From contig JAPDOI010000440.1 in assembly GCA_029168955.1 (NCBI GenBank), positions 325,001-389,000 of the forward strand: a stretch of 64,000 nt of DNA. Direction: 5' to 3'. The DNA is from Aplectana chamaeleonis. Lineage: Eukaryota; Nematoda; Chromadorea; Rhabditida; Cosmocercidae. Numbering within the stretch: the first letter of the stretch is position 1; every line of letters begins with the position of its first letter. The translations under genes were made by a program, and so were the position numbers. Shown piece after piece: positions 37,931 to 52,100 of this stretch. The notes beneath the pieces are model-generated. The model worked only from the letters and a program-made list of their open reading frames with translations, was not told the origin of the DNA and did not search any database.

Positions 37931-40191
37931 ACAACACTGATTCCTCAATTACCAACCGCCCCCTCTCCATTGTTCACATTAATCTCAACGGCCTTCGCAA
38001 CAAGTTATCTGAACTCTCTCCATTCGCACGTTCTCATCACCCGGATGTTATCATGGTTCAAGAAACCAAGCTCTCTCCATCTACCACTTATCCCCAGCCT
38101 AACATTCCGGGCTACACCGCCTATCACATGCCAAGGACAGCTCTTGGGGGCGGAGTGTCTACTTTCGTTCAATCTGCCTTACCTTCTCATATTATCCCTA
38201 ATACTCCTAAGGACGGTACTCTGGAGTACGTTCCTGTCCACCTCCCCTTCAAAACCACTTTATCTCAATTCAACATATATATTCCTCCTATATCATCTTG
38301 TCCCCCCTCTTATAATCCTATTCCCCTCCTTAAGCAGTTGTACGACTGCTCACTCTCCCCTTCAGCTGTCTTTGCGGGTGACTTCAATGCTCACACGTTC
38401 TGTTCCGCTCTTGATTCTGACGCCAGAGGGGAAGATGTCGAAGAATGGGCTGAGGAGTGTGACCTGGTTATCCTCAATGATGACCAGCCCACTCGTCTCC
38501 CGGCCAACGGCCGACCTTCTAGCCCAGATATCTCTCTTGTGTCATCCAATCTCTCTAATGCTTGCACGTGGTCCACCTCCACAACTCTCTCCAGTGATCA
38601 CATTCCCGTCTTTGTCTATATTGATCTCTCTGACTCTCTTGCCCTTTACTCTGGTTTTCGTCATCGTACTTATCTTAATTTAGGCCTAGCAGACTGGACC
38701 CTGTTCAGAGATGTTGCACTCCGCCATGCGGTCGACTTCCCATGGAATGGTGATGTTCATCAGAAAGAGCGCCATCTAATAAGTGCCATCCGCAAGGCCA
38801 TGAAAGCAGCAATTCCTGAGGGTCGTGTCAAGACCCTTTTTCCAAATGTCAGCAGGGAAACACTGCAGAAGATAAGAACCAGAGATGAGAAGAGAGCCGC
38901 AGACCATCTAGACCCGGACATAGCTGTGCTGGATAACGAGATCAAGCAGGATCTGGATAAGAACAAGAAGGAATGCTGGGAGAAGTTCACTGAGAAGCTG
39001 AATTTCAAGGCAGACGGAACTACGACGTGGAAAGTCTTGAGGAAAATTTCCGGCAAGTCCGCTCCCTCGACGAGCTCCGCTATTGAGTTCGAGGAGAACG
39101 TCTTCAAATCAGGGAAAGCGGCTGCTTACGCGCTCGGCAAGAATTTTTTCATCACACGTACCAAGCGAGGCGTGCAAAACAGAGTCACGGTTAGAGAGCT
39201 GAGCCGGTTGCCGCTCATGAACGCATCTGAGGCCTTTACTCTCACACAGGTAGAGAAGGCTCTCAAAGAAATGCGGAATTCGAAGGCTATCGGACCTGAC
39301 GGTATCTCCCCTGCCATCCTGAAGAAGCTTCCCACGGAACTTCTACCGATGCTTGCAGATATCATTAACACTTCTTTCCGGACCTGCACTCTACCCCAAG
39401 CTTGGAAGACAGCCAATGTGATACCGTTGCCAAAGCCAGGCAAGTCCCAAAGCACGGCAAAGGGCTTTCGACCAATAAGCCTGTTATCGCCCGTCGCTAA
39501 ATTAGCTGAAAAGTTGATCGTGACGGACCTGGCTGATCAAAATGAGCGACAGCAGCATCAGCATGGGTTCACGAAACTTCACTCCACTACTACAGCTCTA
39601 TTGGAGATCGTGAGCTTTGCGGTCGATGGGTTCAACATGAGAAAGCCCCTGAGAACGGTGGCCGTTGCCCTCGACCTGAGCAAAGCGTTTGACTCTGTTA
39701 ACTTGGGACTGCTGTCCGAGAAACTGCTCAAGTCGTCGCTACCATCATGGCAGAAGCGATGGATTGCAGCGTTCACTAAAGGCCGCCGTGCTAAGGTTCT
39801 GTTCCAGAATCATGTATCCGATAGCATTCCAATAGCAGCCGGTGTTCCGCAAGGCGGAGTGTTGTCCCCTGCCCTATTCAGCCTGTATCTTGAGGACATT
39901 CCCGAGCCTCCCAATGATGTAAGGATTGTTATGTATGCCGACGACATCACCATCATGTGCCAGGATCGTGACCTGCAGATAGCCGCTAACAAGATCAGCG
40001 CCTATCTCGTCGAGTTGAAGCTCTTCCTCGATAAAATGATGCTCACAGTCTCTGCCGCAAAATCCTCTGTTTCAGTGTTCACAACGAACACCAAGGAACA
40101 CAGTGCCCATCCAGATGTCAAATGGGATGGTGACCTGTTGCCAGCAGCAAAATTCCCCAAGCTGCTTGGCCTTATTCTTGATCCTCACTGA
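37909..40191 (+). pseudogene. LINE-A4 endonuclease and RT (760 codons open)
   Basis: The order is LSIVHINLNGLRNKLSELS, IMVQETKLSPS, GGGVSTFVQSALPSH, VFAGDFNAHTFCSALD, SSDHIPVFVYIDL, then RT with AIGPDGISPAILKKLP, FRPISLLSPVAKLAEK, VALDLSKAFDSVNL, AAGVPQGGVLSPALFSLYL, MYADDITIMC and FPKLLGLILDP. The frame ends by a one-base deletion near 40184 (DPH plus stop where LINE-A1 reads DPSLKFHKN). All visible catalytic residues are intact. It is best read with the next entry as one protein. Confidence 0.85.
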
Positions 40192-40247
40192 AGTTCCACA
40201 AAAACGCGGAACAGAAACAAACAGTCGTCAAAGCTAGACTTAATATC

Positions 40248-41003
40248 TTGAGAGCTCTCGGAGGAACATCATGGGGAAGCAGCCGAGAGACTATATTGAG
40301 AACCTACAGAGCAATACTTCAGCCGGCTCTGGAATATGCGGCACCAGTGTGGCAGCACCTGGTGTCTGACAGCTCCTGGAATAAGCTGCAGCGTGTACAG
40401 AATGCTGCGCTTAGAATTGCTACCGGTTGTGCAAGGAGCTCCCCGGTGGAGCATCTTCACGCGGAGGCCTGCATATTGCCGGTCAAGGAGCATTGTGAAC
40501 TCCAGGCACAGCAGATGTATATTAATGTTCTGAGGCAGCCGAATCATCCGTCAAAGAGAATCATGAAGCCCATAAGAGAGAGGTCGATTAGGACGGCGTT
40601 CGCCGATGCTCCTCGTAAAGTTGATGTACAGAGATGGGCCGACTCCAACATGGAAAGGCTTCGTCTTCTGCGTGAGGAGCACACCCAGTTTGTTCGAGGA
40701 TATCTAGCGAAGGCGGCTGTGAACCCTATCTTGGGAACAGTGCCGCCTCGGGTTTGCGAGTCCGAGTCTCAACTCGGCAGACGAGCCAGATGTGCTCTTG
40801 CATCGCTGCGCTGTGGTCACTCTATACTGCTCATGTCTTACGTCAACAAGATCGACAGCAGCCGACCAGACGCATGCCCGGACTGTGGTGCTCCCGGACA
40901 CGACACGGCGCACTTGTTCATGTGCCCGAAGAGACCTACCTCCTTAACAACAATGGACCTTTGGACGAATCCTGTGAAGGCCGCCCAGTTCCTCAACCTA
41001 TGA
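40248..41003 (+). pseudogene. LINE-A4 C-terminal domain
   Basis: The frame from RALGGTSWGSSRETIL covers LEYAAPVWQHLVSDSSW, ALRIATGCARSSPVEHL, LGRRARCALASLRCGHSI and the CPDCGAPGHDTAHLFMC knuckle-like motif, with the stop after AAQFLNL. It differs from the LINE-A1 end (14141-14930) at only a handful of bases, so the two insertions are close relatives. Confidence 0.85.
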
Positions 41004-41550
41004 CAAAAACCACTTTGAGGCTGCAGAAGAAGAAGAAGAAGAGCACGAAATCCTTTACTCTCACCCCGCCTCTACTCTCACAAGAACTGTTCGTTGTGAC
41101 AAGGAATCTTTGATGAACCTGTCTTTAGCAATTCTCTACTCCCTGTTGCTCCATTATTCCCTTCGGTTCCTAACGATTACGTGAGAACTGGTCCGCACCG
41201 CGATTTCGTAAGCTCTGATACCTGGCCCTACACTCAAATAGAGGATTTGACTTTGTGTGACAGAATCACTTCTTAAGCCCTTAAACTCTTCTGATTTTGG
41301 AAGGGGAGGGAAACCCCGGGTTGGTGCGAAGCTTTTCGTGGTGAAAAACTAGGTGCGGACCAGTTCTCCGGCAACGCCGTGGACATGCTCATCCAACCGG
41401 ACAACTAGTCCACGCCAGAGAATAGTGATACTGAAATAAGGCGTTTTAGTGTGTTTTCCTCCGTTTCTTTTTAATTTTGGTAACACTCGGTGGCCAATAG
41501 TGTGCTTTGAGTAGAAAACTCGAATAAAAAAATCATCGTGAATACTGCTT

Positions 41551-42592
<1,042 letters not shown>

Positions 42593-42821
42593 CTAGGAGT
42601 GCAAACTGAAGTCATCAGATCTGCGCCAAAGCTCAGACTCCCGGATACGTAGACTACAAAGGAATATGCCGAATCGAAGAACAAATCTATGCACCAAACC
42701 TCGAAGCACTTAGTGAGTTGGCCGCATTGTACGCAGCAGGGTGGAGACCAAATAGGCACATGTTCCAGTAAGCAGGAGACCGACAGTTACTCAGCACTCC
42801 AAAAAATCATTAAGGCAAAAC

Positions 42822-42827
42822 TTTATT
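42822..42827 (-). terminator. AATAAA polyadenylation signal of cct-8
   Basis: AATAAA on the minus strand, about 235 bases past the cct-8 stop, in an A/T-rich setting. It implies a 3' UTR of roughly 250 bases. No other AATAAA lies between it and the stop. Confidence 0.6.
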
Positions 42828-43058
42828 AAACAGGGAAAACAAATGACTGGAAGCAAACTGTAACAAGCATAACAAACGTGGTCGCCTGATCAAAAACAGC
42901 AAGAGTGCCAGAGCAGCTACCACATTACACGATATCAAAAGAAGATCGCATTGAACGGCCATATCTTGAGTTGCATTCGGTAGGAGGAATTTAAACTACG
43001 TATTCGGAGAACAACGACGATCGATTTCACGTGTTTCGGGGGGAGCTGCAGGGCGAAT

Positions 43059-43142
43059 TCAGGCCATTCCGTCATCATCTTCGTCCTGTGGCTTCGGTCC
43101 ACGAGGTTTCGGTCCGCCAGTCGCTTGTTTCGCGATGATTAT
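43059..43142 (-). CDS. cct-8: cct-8 last exon
   Basis: 27 codons plus TGA: IIIAKQATGGPKPRGPKPQ then an acidic DEDDDGMA end. The acceptor is CCATTCAG, phase 0, which joins VDQ to IIIAKQ exactly as in other CCT8 proteins. It is 13,633 bp from the previous exon. Confidence 0.92.
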   Translation of the reverse strand: MIIAKQATGGPKPRGPKPQDEDDDGMA

Positions 43143-46100
43143 CTGAATGGAACAAAACGATAAAATGGTTGCAACAAACAACATGAGACTCCTCTGCAGC
43201 TACAATTATTTATCAGATTTGAAGCACGGAAGGTTTCCATAGTGACCAATAACCGTCAGAAGGTATTGATAATTGCGTAGCAGAGAACAGAATTCCGGAG
43301 CGGCACGGGAACCGTTATGGGTTCATACAGTGCGTATCATAATTATAGCAACACATTCAAAGCTCTGATATCAATGTCCATGCAAACTTTCTTCAGTAGG
43401 CACTGTCACCATTCAACTCCGCGTACACAAAAACCTTTGCTCACAGAATTTTACCAAAAAACAACCAAAATAAGATCTTGTATGTATAAAACTTTTGAAG
43501 TCCTTGTATCAAAATTATAGCAACACTTTCTGTATTCAATCGCTATTCTTCTTGTTATTCGGCGATACTAACTTGTAACGTCCTTTCGATAATCTATCGA
43601 TCCGCCTTGTTTAGGAATTATTTTAAAACTCACTTAAGCATGGAGTTCAAAAGTCGGCTAAGCACTTCCGCGTCCAAGTTGCTCTAGGCAACAATTACAG
43701 CTCCCTCGAGTGCGTCCTGCCTCCACTATAAATATGGCGAAAATGGATTCCTCGGACGTTTTCCATTGATTTAACGACAGGTGAGCAAGCCGTCCGAGCC
43801 ATGACGGAGAGCCCATGCTGCTCAAATCAAGTCCAAGTTCTTCTTCTTCCTCTGCAGCCACAGAGAGGGTCCTGTCATAGATTGAGGGACTGAGCCACAA
43901 GCGTCGGATTCTTCCACAGATCTACTGGTGTTAACGACGTCGGTCTCCTCGGGCAGTTGAAAAGGTGCGCAGTAGTATGTCCTTTATTACCACAGTCCGG
44001 GCACTCGTCAGGTCTGCTGCTATCGATCCTATGTAAATAAGACATAAGCATGGGGGAGTGCCCGCAGCGCAACGAGGCACGGGTGCACCTGGCACGCCTA
44101 CCGAGTTCCATCTCGGTTTCGCTGACCTCAGGCGGCACGACTCCGAGAATGGACTTTACGGCGGTCTTGCATAAGTGATCCTTGACGAATTGGGTATGCT
44201 CAGCACGTAAGAGACGAAGGCGTTCTTGTTGTGCGTTGGTCCATCTCTGTATATTGATTTTCGTGGGAGCATCAGCAAACGGCTTTCTTATACTTCTCTC
44301 TCTCTCACGGGGTCTACTACTCTTCGCGACGGATGATTTGGCTGCTTCAGAATATTTATGTACAGCTGTTGTGCGTGGAGTTGGCAATGGTCCTTAACTG
44401 GCAGGATGCGAGCTTCGGCGTGTAGGTGCTCTACTGGAGAGCTTTTATAACAGCCTGTTGCGATTCGCAATGCTCCATTTTGAATGCGCTGCAGCTTGAA
44501 CCAGGATGTGTCCGACACGATATGCTGCCAGACTGGTGCAGCATACTCCCAATTTCCAGCAGGGCCGTAGTGGTGGAATGTAGCTTACGGAAACCATGTT
44601 GATGCTGTTCTTTGCTATTATGTTGGCAAACTCCTCCACAGCCAATTTTTCCGCAACTTTGGCAATAGGTGAGAGAAGACTGATTGGCCTATAACCTTTT
44701 GCCGTGGATGGTGATTTACCCGGCTTCGGCAATGGGATGACGCGTGCTACTTTCCAATCTTGAGGTAATGTACAGGTGCGAAACGATGTATTAATGACTT
44801 CAGCGAGCAGGGGTAGTAGCTCACTTGGCAGTCTATTTAGAACTGCTGGGCTCAAACCATCTGGACCTACTGCCTTCGAGTTACTCATTTCCTTGATACC
44901 CTTCTCGACCTGAGCGGGCGTCTGCATCATCTTCAGCCATGAGTGGCATTTTACAGAGTTCCCGAACAGTTATTCTATTCTGCTTCTCTCTTTTTGTTTT
45001 AGTCATGAAAAAATGCTTCCCAAGAGCATTTGCGGCCTCTTTCCATGACTTGAAGACTCCGCCGTCGAATTCAATCGTGGAATTGTTGGCGGAGGTGAAC
45101 TTTCCGGAGATCCTTTTCAAAGCCTTCCACGTTGCTGCAGCATCACTTCTGAAGTTCTTCTTCTCAGTGAACTTTTCCCAAGATTCTTTCTTGTGCCTAT
45201 CAAGGTCTCTCCTGATCTCATTATCCAGCTCGGCAATGTCTGGGTCAAGATGATTAGCAGCTCCCTTTGCGTCCCTTGTCCTTATCTTCTGCAGTGTCTC
45301 CCTGGTGACACTGGGAAAGAAGGTCTTGACACGACCTTCAGGGATCTCAGCTTTCATCGCCTTCCGGATGGCATCAGAGAGGTGGCGCTCCTTCTGGTGT
45401 ACATTGCCATTCCACGGATATTCGGCCGCTTGGCGGAGTGCAACCTCCCTGAACAGGCTCCAGTCTGCAAGGCCTAAATTGAGATAAGAACGATGACGAA
45501 CACCTGTATAGGGAGCAAGAGAGTTAGAGAGATCGATATTGACAAAGACCGGAATGTGATCACTGGAAAGAGTTGTGTATGTAGACCAAGAGCAGGTATT
45601 AGAGAGATTAGAAGAGACAAGGGAGATGTCTGGGCTGGATGATCGACCGTAGGCAGGGAGACGAGTAGGCTGGTCATCGTTAAGGATAACCAGGTCGCAC
45701 TCATCCGCCCATTCTTGTTGTTGTTGTTGCCCATCTTCACCATAACCATTGATCCTGGATCCAAACTTCCGGTACGTAGACGGCATAATCGAAGCAAGTT
45801 TTCTAGGATCCTCTACTTTGGAGGATCCCTGAGTGGGGCGTTTTTCAAAACTTTTTTTGGTTTTTTTTTGTTTTTTTACTTTTTTTTGATTTTTTTTACA
45901 TTTCAAAATCATCATTGCATGATCAAAGTGACAGGAAATTGGCGACTTCCACTGGTTTGAGCCAGAGATCTTCTATTGTAAGGTGCGTTGGCTTTCCAGA
46001 GCATGAAAATATGTGGGGTACTGTATGTTCCTCCAGTCTGCATTCCGGATAAAGTGGATTATCGGCTGCTCCTATCTTATGGAGGTACCATTGCGATTTT

Positions 46101-49100
46101 GGGTAGAAACCACTTCGGAGCTGAGACAGCGCTACTCGGCTAGGTCTTGACAACGTCTCCTCCTCCTTGGATATCTTCGGCGGCGGTCCACTCAGCAAGG
46201 GAGAGTTCAGATTACCCAACAACTCTTTTACAAACTCCTTGTGAACTTCTTTGCAAATGCTCTCTGCAGTTCCAGGCTTCACCAACATTGGTTTGACAGT
46301 TCTGACGAGTTTCCTAATCTGTCTAGGTGGTTCTGGCTCCTTCATCATGCCGTGCGACGGGTGTCCAGGGTCGAGTGTCGCAACCGTTCGATATTGGAGT
46401 GTCAGCATCTCATTATGAGCTCGAACTGGCATGATTCGTCTCGCTACTCAGATGAGTTGTGCTTGCCTTTGCCAGGCTTCCCGTCGCGGTCCTCAAAGCT
46501 GTGTTTTGACAAGCTTGCAACCGATCCCAGTGAGAGGATGCAATGAGCAGGCTCCAGGCTGGAGCCGCGTAGGACATCACAGATTGTCCAATGACACGGT
46601 AGGTCAGTGTGAGCAGCTCTTTGCTTTGTCCCCAAATCCTTCCCGCCAACGCTTTCAGGAGGTTCGTTCTTTTAGCCGTCTTCTTGCGAACAGCTTCCGC
46701 ATGAAGTCGTCCCGTCATCATCGTATCAAAGTAATAGCCGAGGATCGTCGGATTTCTTTCGTGCGTGATTTGCGTTCTATTTATAAAGACTTTCGGCACG
46801 TACCTCGCTTGAGCAGAATGTGTTGTGAGAAGAGAGACAGTAGTCTTTCGGATCGAAAGTTGCAGTTGGAGATCTTCCAGAGCCTTTGTCAACTTCGGGA
46901 GATAGTCGTTCAGACGTTTTTCGCAGGTTTCCACATCAGGATCTGATGTAACCAGTGTTAAATCATCCGCATATCCGATAAGGCGTGTTTCTGGTGGGAG
47001 TGCTGGAAGATCGGCGATGTAGTAAGAAAAAAGAAGCGGAGAGAGCACTGCGCCTTGCGGTACCCCGGAGCCCACCAATCTTACGTTTGACATCCGGCCT
47101 CTGTATTCTGTCCGTATCGTTCTCCCTTTCAGGTAGCTGGAGATCCAGCGCGCAAGTCCTCTCGGTAGGGATGACTCTGCAAGCTTCTCACAAAGAATGG
47201 AGATGACGACAGTGTCACAGGCCTTCTTTAGGTCGAGTGCGACCATAATTGAACGGCTTGGCGGTCTCTTCTCATTAAGTCCGTCCGTAATGAATCCCGT
47301 AAGTTCGACCAAAGCTGTGGTGGTGGAGAAGCCTTTTCGAAAACCATTCTGCCATCCAGGGATTTGCAGGTGCGTCTCCAGTGTAGGAAGAATAGTTCTT
47401 TCAAAGGTGCGTGCCATAGATGAGATTATCGAAATGGGCCTGTAGCTGTTCAAATCCTCTGCAGGATTTCCGGGCTTCAGAAGTGGGAAGATTCTTGCCT
47501 CCTTCCACGACGCCGGAATCAGTCCAGTTGATAGAGTTCTGTTGAAGAGCGCTCTCAGGCACTCACGAAAAACTGATCCTAAATGTTTGAGCATGATAGG
47601 GGCCACTCCACTTGTATCCAGCGCTCTAGACGGCTTGCATCTCTTCAAGGCGGCGTCAATGAGGGTGGTCGTGATAACGGGAACGTCCTCGAAAAGTTCT
47701 TGATCCATCTGAAAGTCCTTCTTGACGACTTCAGGCTTCTATGAGGGCATGGCGAATTGTTTGCATAGAAAGTTGGCTGCCTTCTTGTTCTTAACCGGCT
47801 CGCCTTTATGAAGAAGCTGGAGGGGATTCGGTTTAGCTGAACGGCCATCCAAAGCTTTCATGGTTGTCCATAGCTTGGAGGAGTTCGTACGATGATCAAT
47901 GCCTTCCACGAATGCTCTCCACGTCTGCTGCCGGTCCTTCCTCACTTCATCTCTGATTTCCTTGTTCAGCTCGGAAACCCGGGTGTTGGTGGGATCCGTT
48001 CTTCGAATCGCGTCTCTTTCACAAATGAGGTCCTTAGCGGTGTCCGACAGGCCCGGCATGACCGCTTGACGCCTACCCCTAGGGATGGATTGTAAAGTCG
48101 CTGCTCTTATAGCTGCTGTAAGAAATCTATCCATTTTCAGTGGATTAGTCCGAAAATCGAAATCAGCTGACTGTTGTTCCAGCACCGACCGAAATTTAGG
48201 CCAATTCGCCTTCTTGAAGTTCACGAAAGTGGTCCTCGGCGAGGAAGATATCAGGGCCTCGTTTCTGAACTCCATCAGGATAGGTAGGTGGTCACTTGCG
48301 CCTGTGTTAATGGTGTCCCACAGTGCTGACGATGCTAAATCCTGCGAGCACAGCGAAAGGTCCGGTGACGAGGGTCTTCCATATGTCGGTTTCCTTGTTG
48401 GGTGTGCGGCTTCGTTCAGAATCACAAAATTGGATTGCGCTATCTCCTCCTCCAAGTCCTGTCCGCGTTGGTCTTCCTCACCCTCCGACCATAGAGGACT
48501 GTGAGCATTGACATCTCCCATGACGATCGTGGGTTTCACACATGTCAAGAATTGGGCGATCGACAGCTTGTATGAGGGTGGGCATGAGGATCTTGGCGGA
48601 GAGTAGATGTTGTGAATTTGAAGTGATCCAGCTCTAGTTTCCACAGCTATGGAGATGCACTCCGTCGTGCCATCGCTGGTACCTGGAGTGATCACACTGC
48701 ACTGTAAGTCGTTTCGGACCAGAAAAGCCACTCCTCCTCCGGAACTCGTTCTGTCCTTTCTCAGGCATGTATAGCCTCGAATAGTGGGTGCTCCTTGACT
48801 CGGATCCAATTTGGTTTCTTGAAGTCCCACCATTTCGGCCCCTATACGGTGTGCAAGAGCCTCTAGTTCCGCCGATTTGTTGCGTAAACCATTAATATTC
48901 CATTAAATCACCTTCAAAGAGTCGGGTTTCGATTGTTGCGGTTGAGATGTTGGCACGATGACGCAGTTTGGGCACACGAATGAGCTGTCCGCATTTCCTG
49001 CACTTGATACATTGAACGCTCCCTGCTGCGGCTGTGGTACCACACTGGGTGCAAGGCCATCGAATACGGCGAGGGGTCCAGGGTTTGCTTTGATTCCGGC

Positions 49101-52100
49101 ACGAATGAGTAGACAACGGATCAGCAGTGCCGGTTTATGCTGATCCGCGACCGAAAAAAATTGGCTCCAGGACTCGTGAAAGAGTGAAATCTGGGAGGTA
49201 TGGTCGAGGATCTTTGACTTCGGAAGAATGACGGCATTGTAGACGACTTCTTCTTCCGAGTAAGCTCTTGCCAACGAGTAGGCGATCCTCCATAAGAGCT
49301 CCGCCCATTCTTCGACGTCATTTCCTCTAACATTAGAATCGAGCGACGAGCAGAACGTGTGAGCATTGAAGTCACCCGCAAAGACAATTGAGGGAGATAG
49401 AGAGCAGTCATACAGCTGCTTGAGTAGAGGGATAGGGTTGTAGGTTGGTGGACAGGATGTAGGAGGAGGAATATATATATTGAAAAGAGAAAGTGGAGTT
49501 TTTAGAGGTAGATGAATGGGGATGTACTCGAGAGTGCCATCCACTGGAGTGTTTGGAATGATGTGAGAGGGAAGAGAGGACAGAACAAAAGTAGAGACTC
49601 CGCCTCCCTGAGATGACCTAGGATTATGATATGCAGTATAGCCCGGGATGTTTGGATGTCGAGAGATAGCAGAGGGAGAGAGTTCGGTTTCCTGAACCAT
49701 GATAACATCCGGGTGATGAGTACGGGCAAAGAGAGATAATTCAGAAAGCTTGGTCCGAAGGCCGTTTAGATTGATGTGTACAATAGATAGGGGGCGGTTG
49801 GTATATGAGGAATTGGAGTTACTGGAGGCGGAGCACACAATACAACGAAAGGAAGAATCGTGGTGCCTCACAGAACTGAGACCCGAACAAGAGAAGTGCA
49901 CCCACCTTTGGCATCCAAAACATTGGACGCTGGTTCCATACCAAGTGACATCTCTGTCGCATGTGGCACATGGGTACTTCTTCTTCTTCGTGGGTCCTGG
50001 GTTCCTCTCGACGCCGGCTCTTTGCAGTAGGATCTTCAGGAGAGCTTCGGCCAGCCAGCACCTCTCCCGTGACAAAAACCCTCACCGCGGAGAGATTGAC
50101 GTCGGTTTGCACGGAGGTGGTCTTCTTTCCTCCACACTGCCACGGCACAAACGTACGACATCTCGGCAGCAAGTCCAAGTTGAGCGACTCGAGTGGATGT
50201 CGGCATCGTCTTACTGGAAGGTGAGCTCGTTTTGCCGGAACCAAGCAAGGAACGGTAGCAGTTATGTTCACAACAGTTCCTGATATTCCGCTGAATTCCT
50301 TCTAGAGGACTCGATGGCTATCTGGAGCACACCGTCAGCATCGAAGTCACACCATGCTGTGAGATTGTGTCCACCCAAAATCCTCTTGGCGAATTACCCC
50401 GGCTCTTTGCGGAGATCTCGCCAGTTGTGTGCGTACCCGTCAGGTCCATCCAACTTAAACTTCTTCCGGCCCGAGAAGACCTCCTGAACACAATGTTCAC
50501 CCATCAAATGAAGCCTGAGAACAAATTCTGCTCATCTTAGACCCATAAATCGCCATGTTCCTCTCAGCGCACTGAAGCCGTGCCGCCTTAGGCAGTGCTG
50601 TGAGGTGCGGTACTAGACGCACACAAGAGTGCTCTTTAATTGGGATGCGATAGATCGCCCTCCACACGGTAATTCTGGATACCGACTTCAAAAGTTCGGC
50701 TCGGACCTGCTTGACCGACATGGTTGAGCTGAACACGAGTCATCCTACTCGACGTTCCTCAGGAGCAGGCAGCTTTCTGGGCCTGCCTTTCCTTAAACCA
50801 TGTGACTCAGGATCATGCAGAAATCGGTAGACAGCTGTGAAGTGACGATAGTGTTGCTCAGCTATTCTGCTGATTTCCAGACTAGCCTTGCCCAGGGCAA
50901 GAATCTGAGCTTTTTCGACCTCAGAGAGAACGGATCCGTTTGGTATGATGAAAATACGTTGATATTACTTACCTCCATCCATATCATATTTGAAACGAAA
51001 ATGTTTTGAGAATGGAGCCACGGAGCATTTCTAATAGGAAGTGTTGCTATAATTATGATACAAAACAGGTAGATCTTATTTCTAGGTGGTTGTCCGTAAA
51101 ATTATGTGAAGAAGGGTTTCTGGGTACGCGGAGTTGAATGGTGACAGTGCCGGTTGATGAAAGTTCGCGTGGACATTGATATCAGAGCTTTGAGTGTGTT
51201 GCTATAATTATGATACGCACTGTACTTAGTGCATTCCTAAAGGCAGCGTTTACGATAATCCTCAATTCGGGGATTATTTGCCTAAAAGATTTCTTGATCC
51301 CCGGGTAGAGCTGAAACAACGAAGAAATTGGGGAGAAAGCGCAAAAGTACACGAAAAGCTGCACTGAACAGTTTTTTTTGTGACAAAGAAATCTGTTGTG
51401 AACCACTCCTTTAGAATCCTCTCATCTCTGTTGCTCCGTTCTTTCCCTTAGACCCAAACGAATATCGTTTCGCGTAATATATCAACCCATTGTCGACAGA
51501 ACCCATTATTCCCCGACCACATCTACCCAGAACTCGTTCATCCTTACGGACAACTAGCCCAGGCCAGATTTCGGAGAAATAAAGCGTTTTCAAGCGTATT
51601 TCGCCGTTTCTTTATAATGATAGTAACGGCCAACGCATTAATTTAAGTTGGAAGCTTGAAAACGAAAATCATCGTGACCACTGCCGTTAAATGTAGCACT
51701 GATCATGCTGCGCAGCATGAACGTATGGAAGTATATGGTGGCTATTTCTTAGTTTTTTTGCAGTCACGGAGGGGGTGTTGTATTGTTCAGGAGAGATGTA
51801 GGCCCAGCACACAAAACTGCAGGAGTTTTCCCCGTATTTAGCAATTCAATATCCACTCGGGTTAGTTTCGCTTGAATGGGATAGCCTGATGCTTCAAGGC
51901 TACATCTGGCCCTTCTTGTGAGCTGAGACTCGGATTTGCAGACTTGTGGTGGTACTGCTCGTAAGGTAGGGTCCAGGGTCACAGAGGTCGTTGTCCAGGA
52001 CCTCGACGGAGCTACGTCCCCGCCACTTCGGCGACCAAAGTTTTCGGAAAACTTCACATTTTTACGTTACCCCAGAAGTGAAAAAAATTACAACCTCGGG

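Larger units (their letters stand above)
37591..41036 (+). mobile_element. LINE-A4, full length and nearly intact (3446 bp)
   Basis: A 10-bp duplication AGAAGAGCAC flanks it (37581-37590 and 41037-41046). The 5' end is GGCTGCCGAGATGTCGTACG and the 3' end is a GAA tail. Only a few one-base indels separate it from an open frame, so it is the best candidate for a recent LINE-A insertion. Confidence 0.95.
37479..41550. mobile_element. TTAA-flanked MITE (tt-MITE 5), split by LINE-A4
   Basis: The left part is 37479-37590 (starts ATGCAGTGCTCACGATAATC after TTAA at 37475-37478). The right part is 41037-41550 (ends ATCATCGTGAATACTGCTT). The interior of the right part resembles tt-MITE 4 (51241-51686), for example around CTGTTGCTCCATTATTCCC. 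The right TTAA has decayed. Confidence 0.65.
45719..49299 (-). mobile_element. LINE-C2, uninterrupted copy (3581 bp) in LINE-A5
   Basis: A 13-bp duplication TCCGCCCATTCTT flanks it (45706-45718 and 49300-49312). The 5' end is GCTCTTATGGAGGATCGCC on the minus strand and the tail is (CAA)n at 45715-45735. It is the reference against which the shredded host LINE-C is rejoined. Confidence 0.95.
43840..50169 (-). mobile_element. LINE-A5 (minus) in the Tc3-like transposase, split by LINE-C2 and with an internal deletion
   Basis: The 5' end at 50169 reads CTGCCGAGATGTCGTACG (minus). The 3' GAA tail ends at 43840. Segments are 49313-50169 and 43840-45718. Near 44550 the RT jumps from the TTALLEI-type region directly to EYAAPVW, so about 0.9-1.2 kb including the catalytic YADD is missing. 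Confidence 0.85.
43328..51222 (-). mobile_element. Tc3-like transposon in the cct-8 intron, split by a LINE nest
   Basis: TA flanks both ends (43326-43327 and 51223-51224). The inverted ends CAGTGCGTATCATAATTATAGCAACAC are repeated inside each terminal region (about 43505-43530 and 51034-51060), like the paired transposase sites of Tc3. The transposase pseudogene is on the minus strand in two parts. The 6.3-kb LINE insert (43840-50169) is flanked by CAAGTCCAAGTT at 43828-43839 and 50170-50181. Confidence 0.85.
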
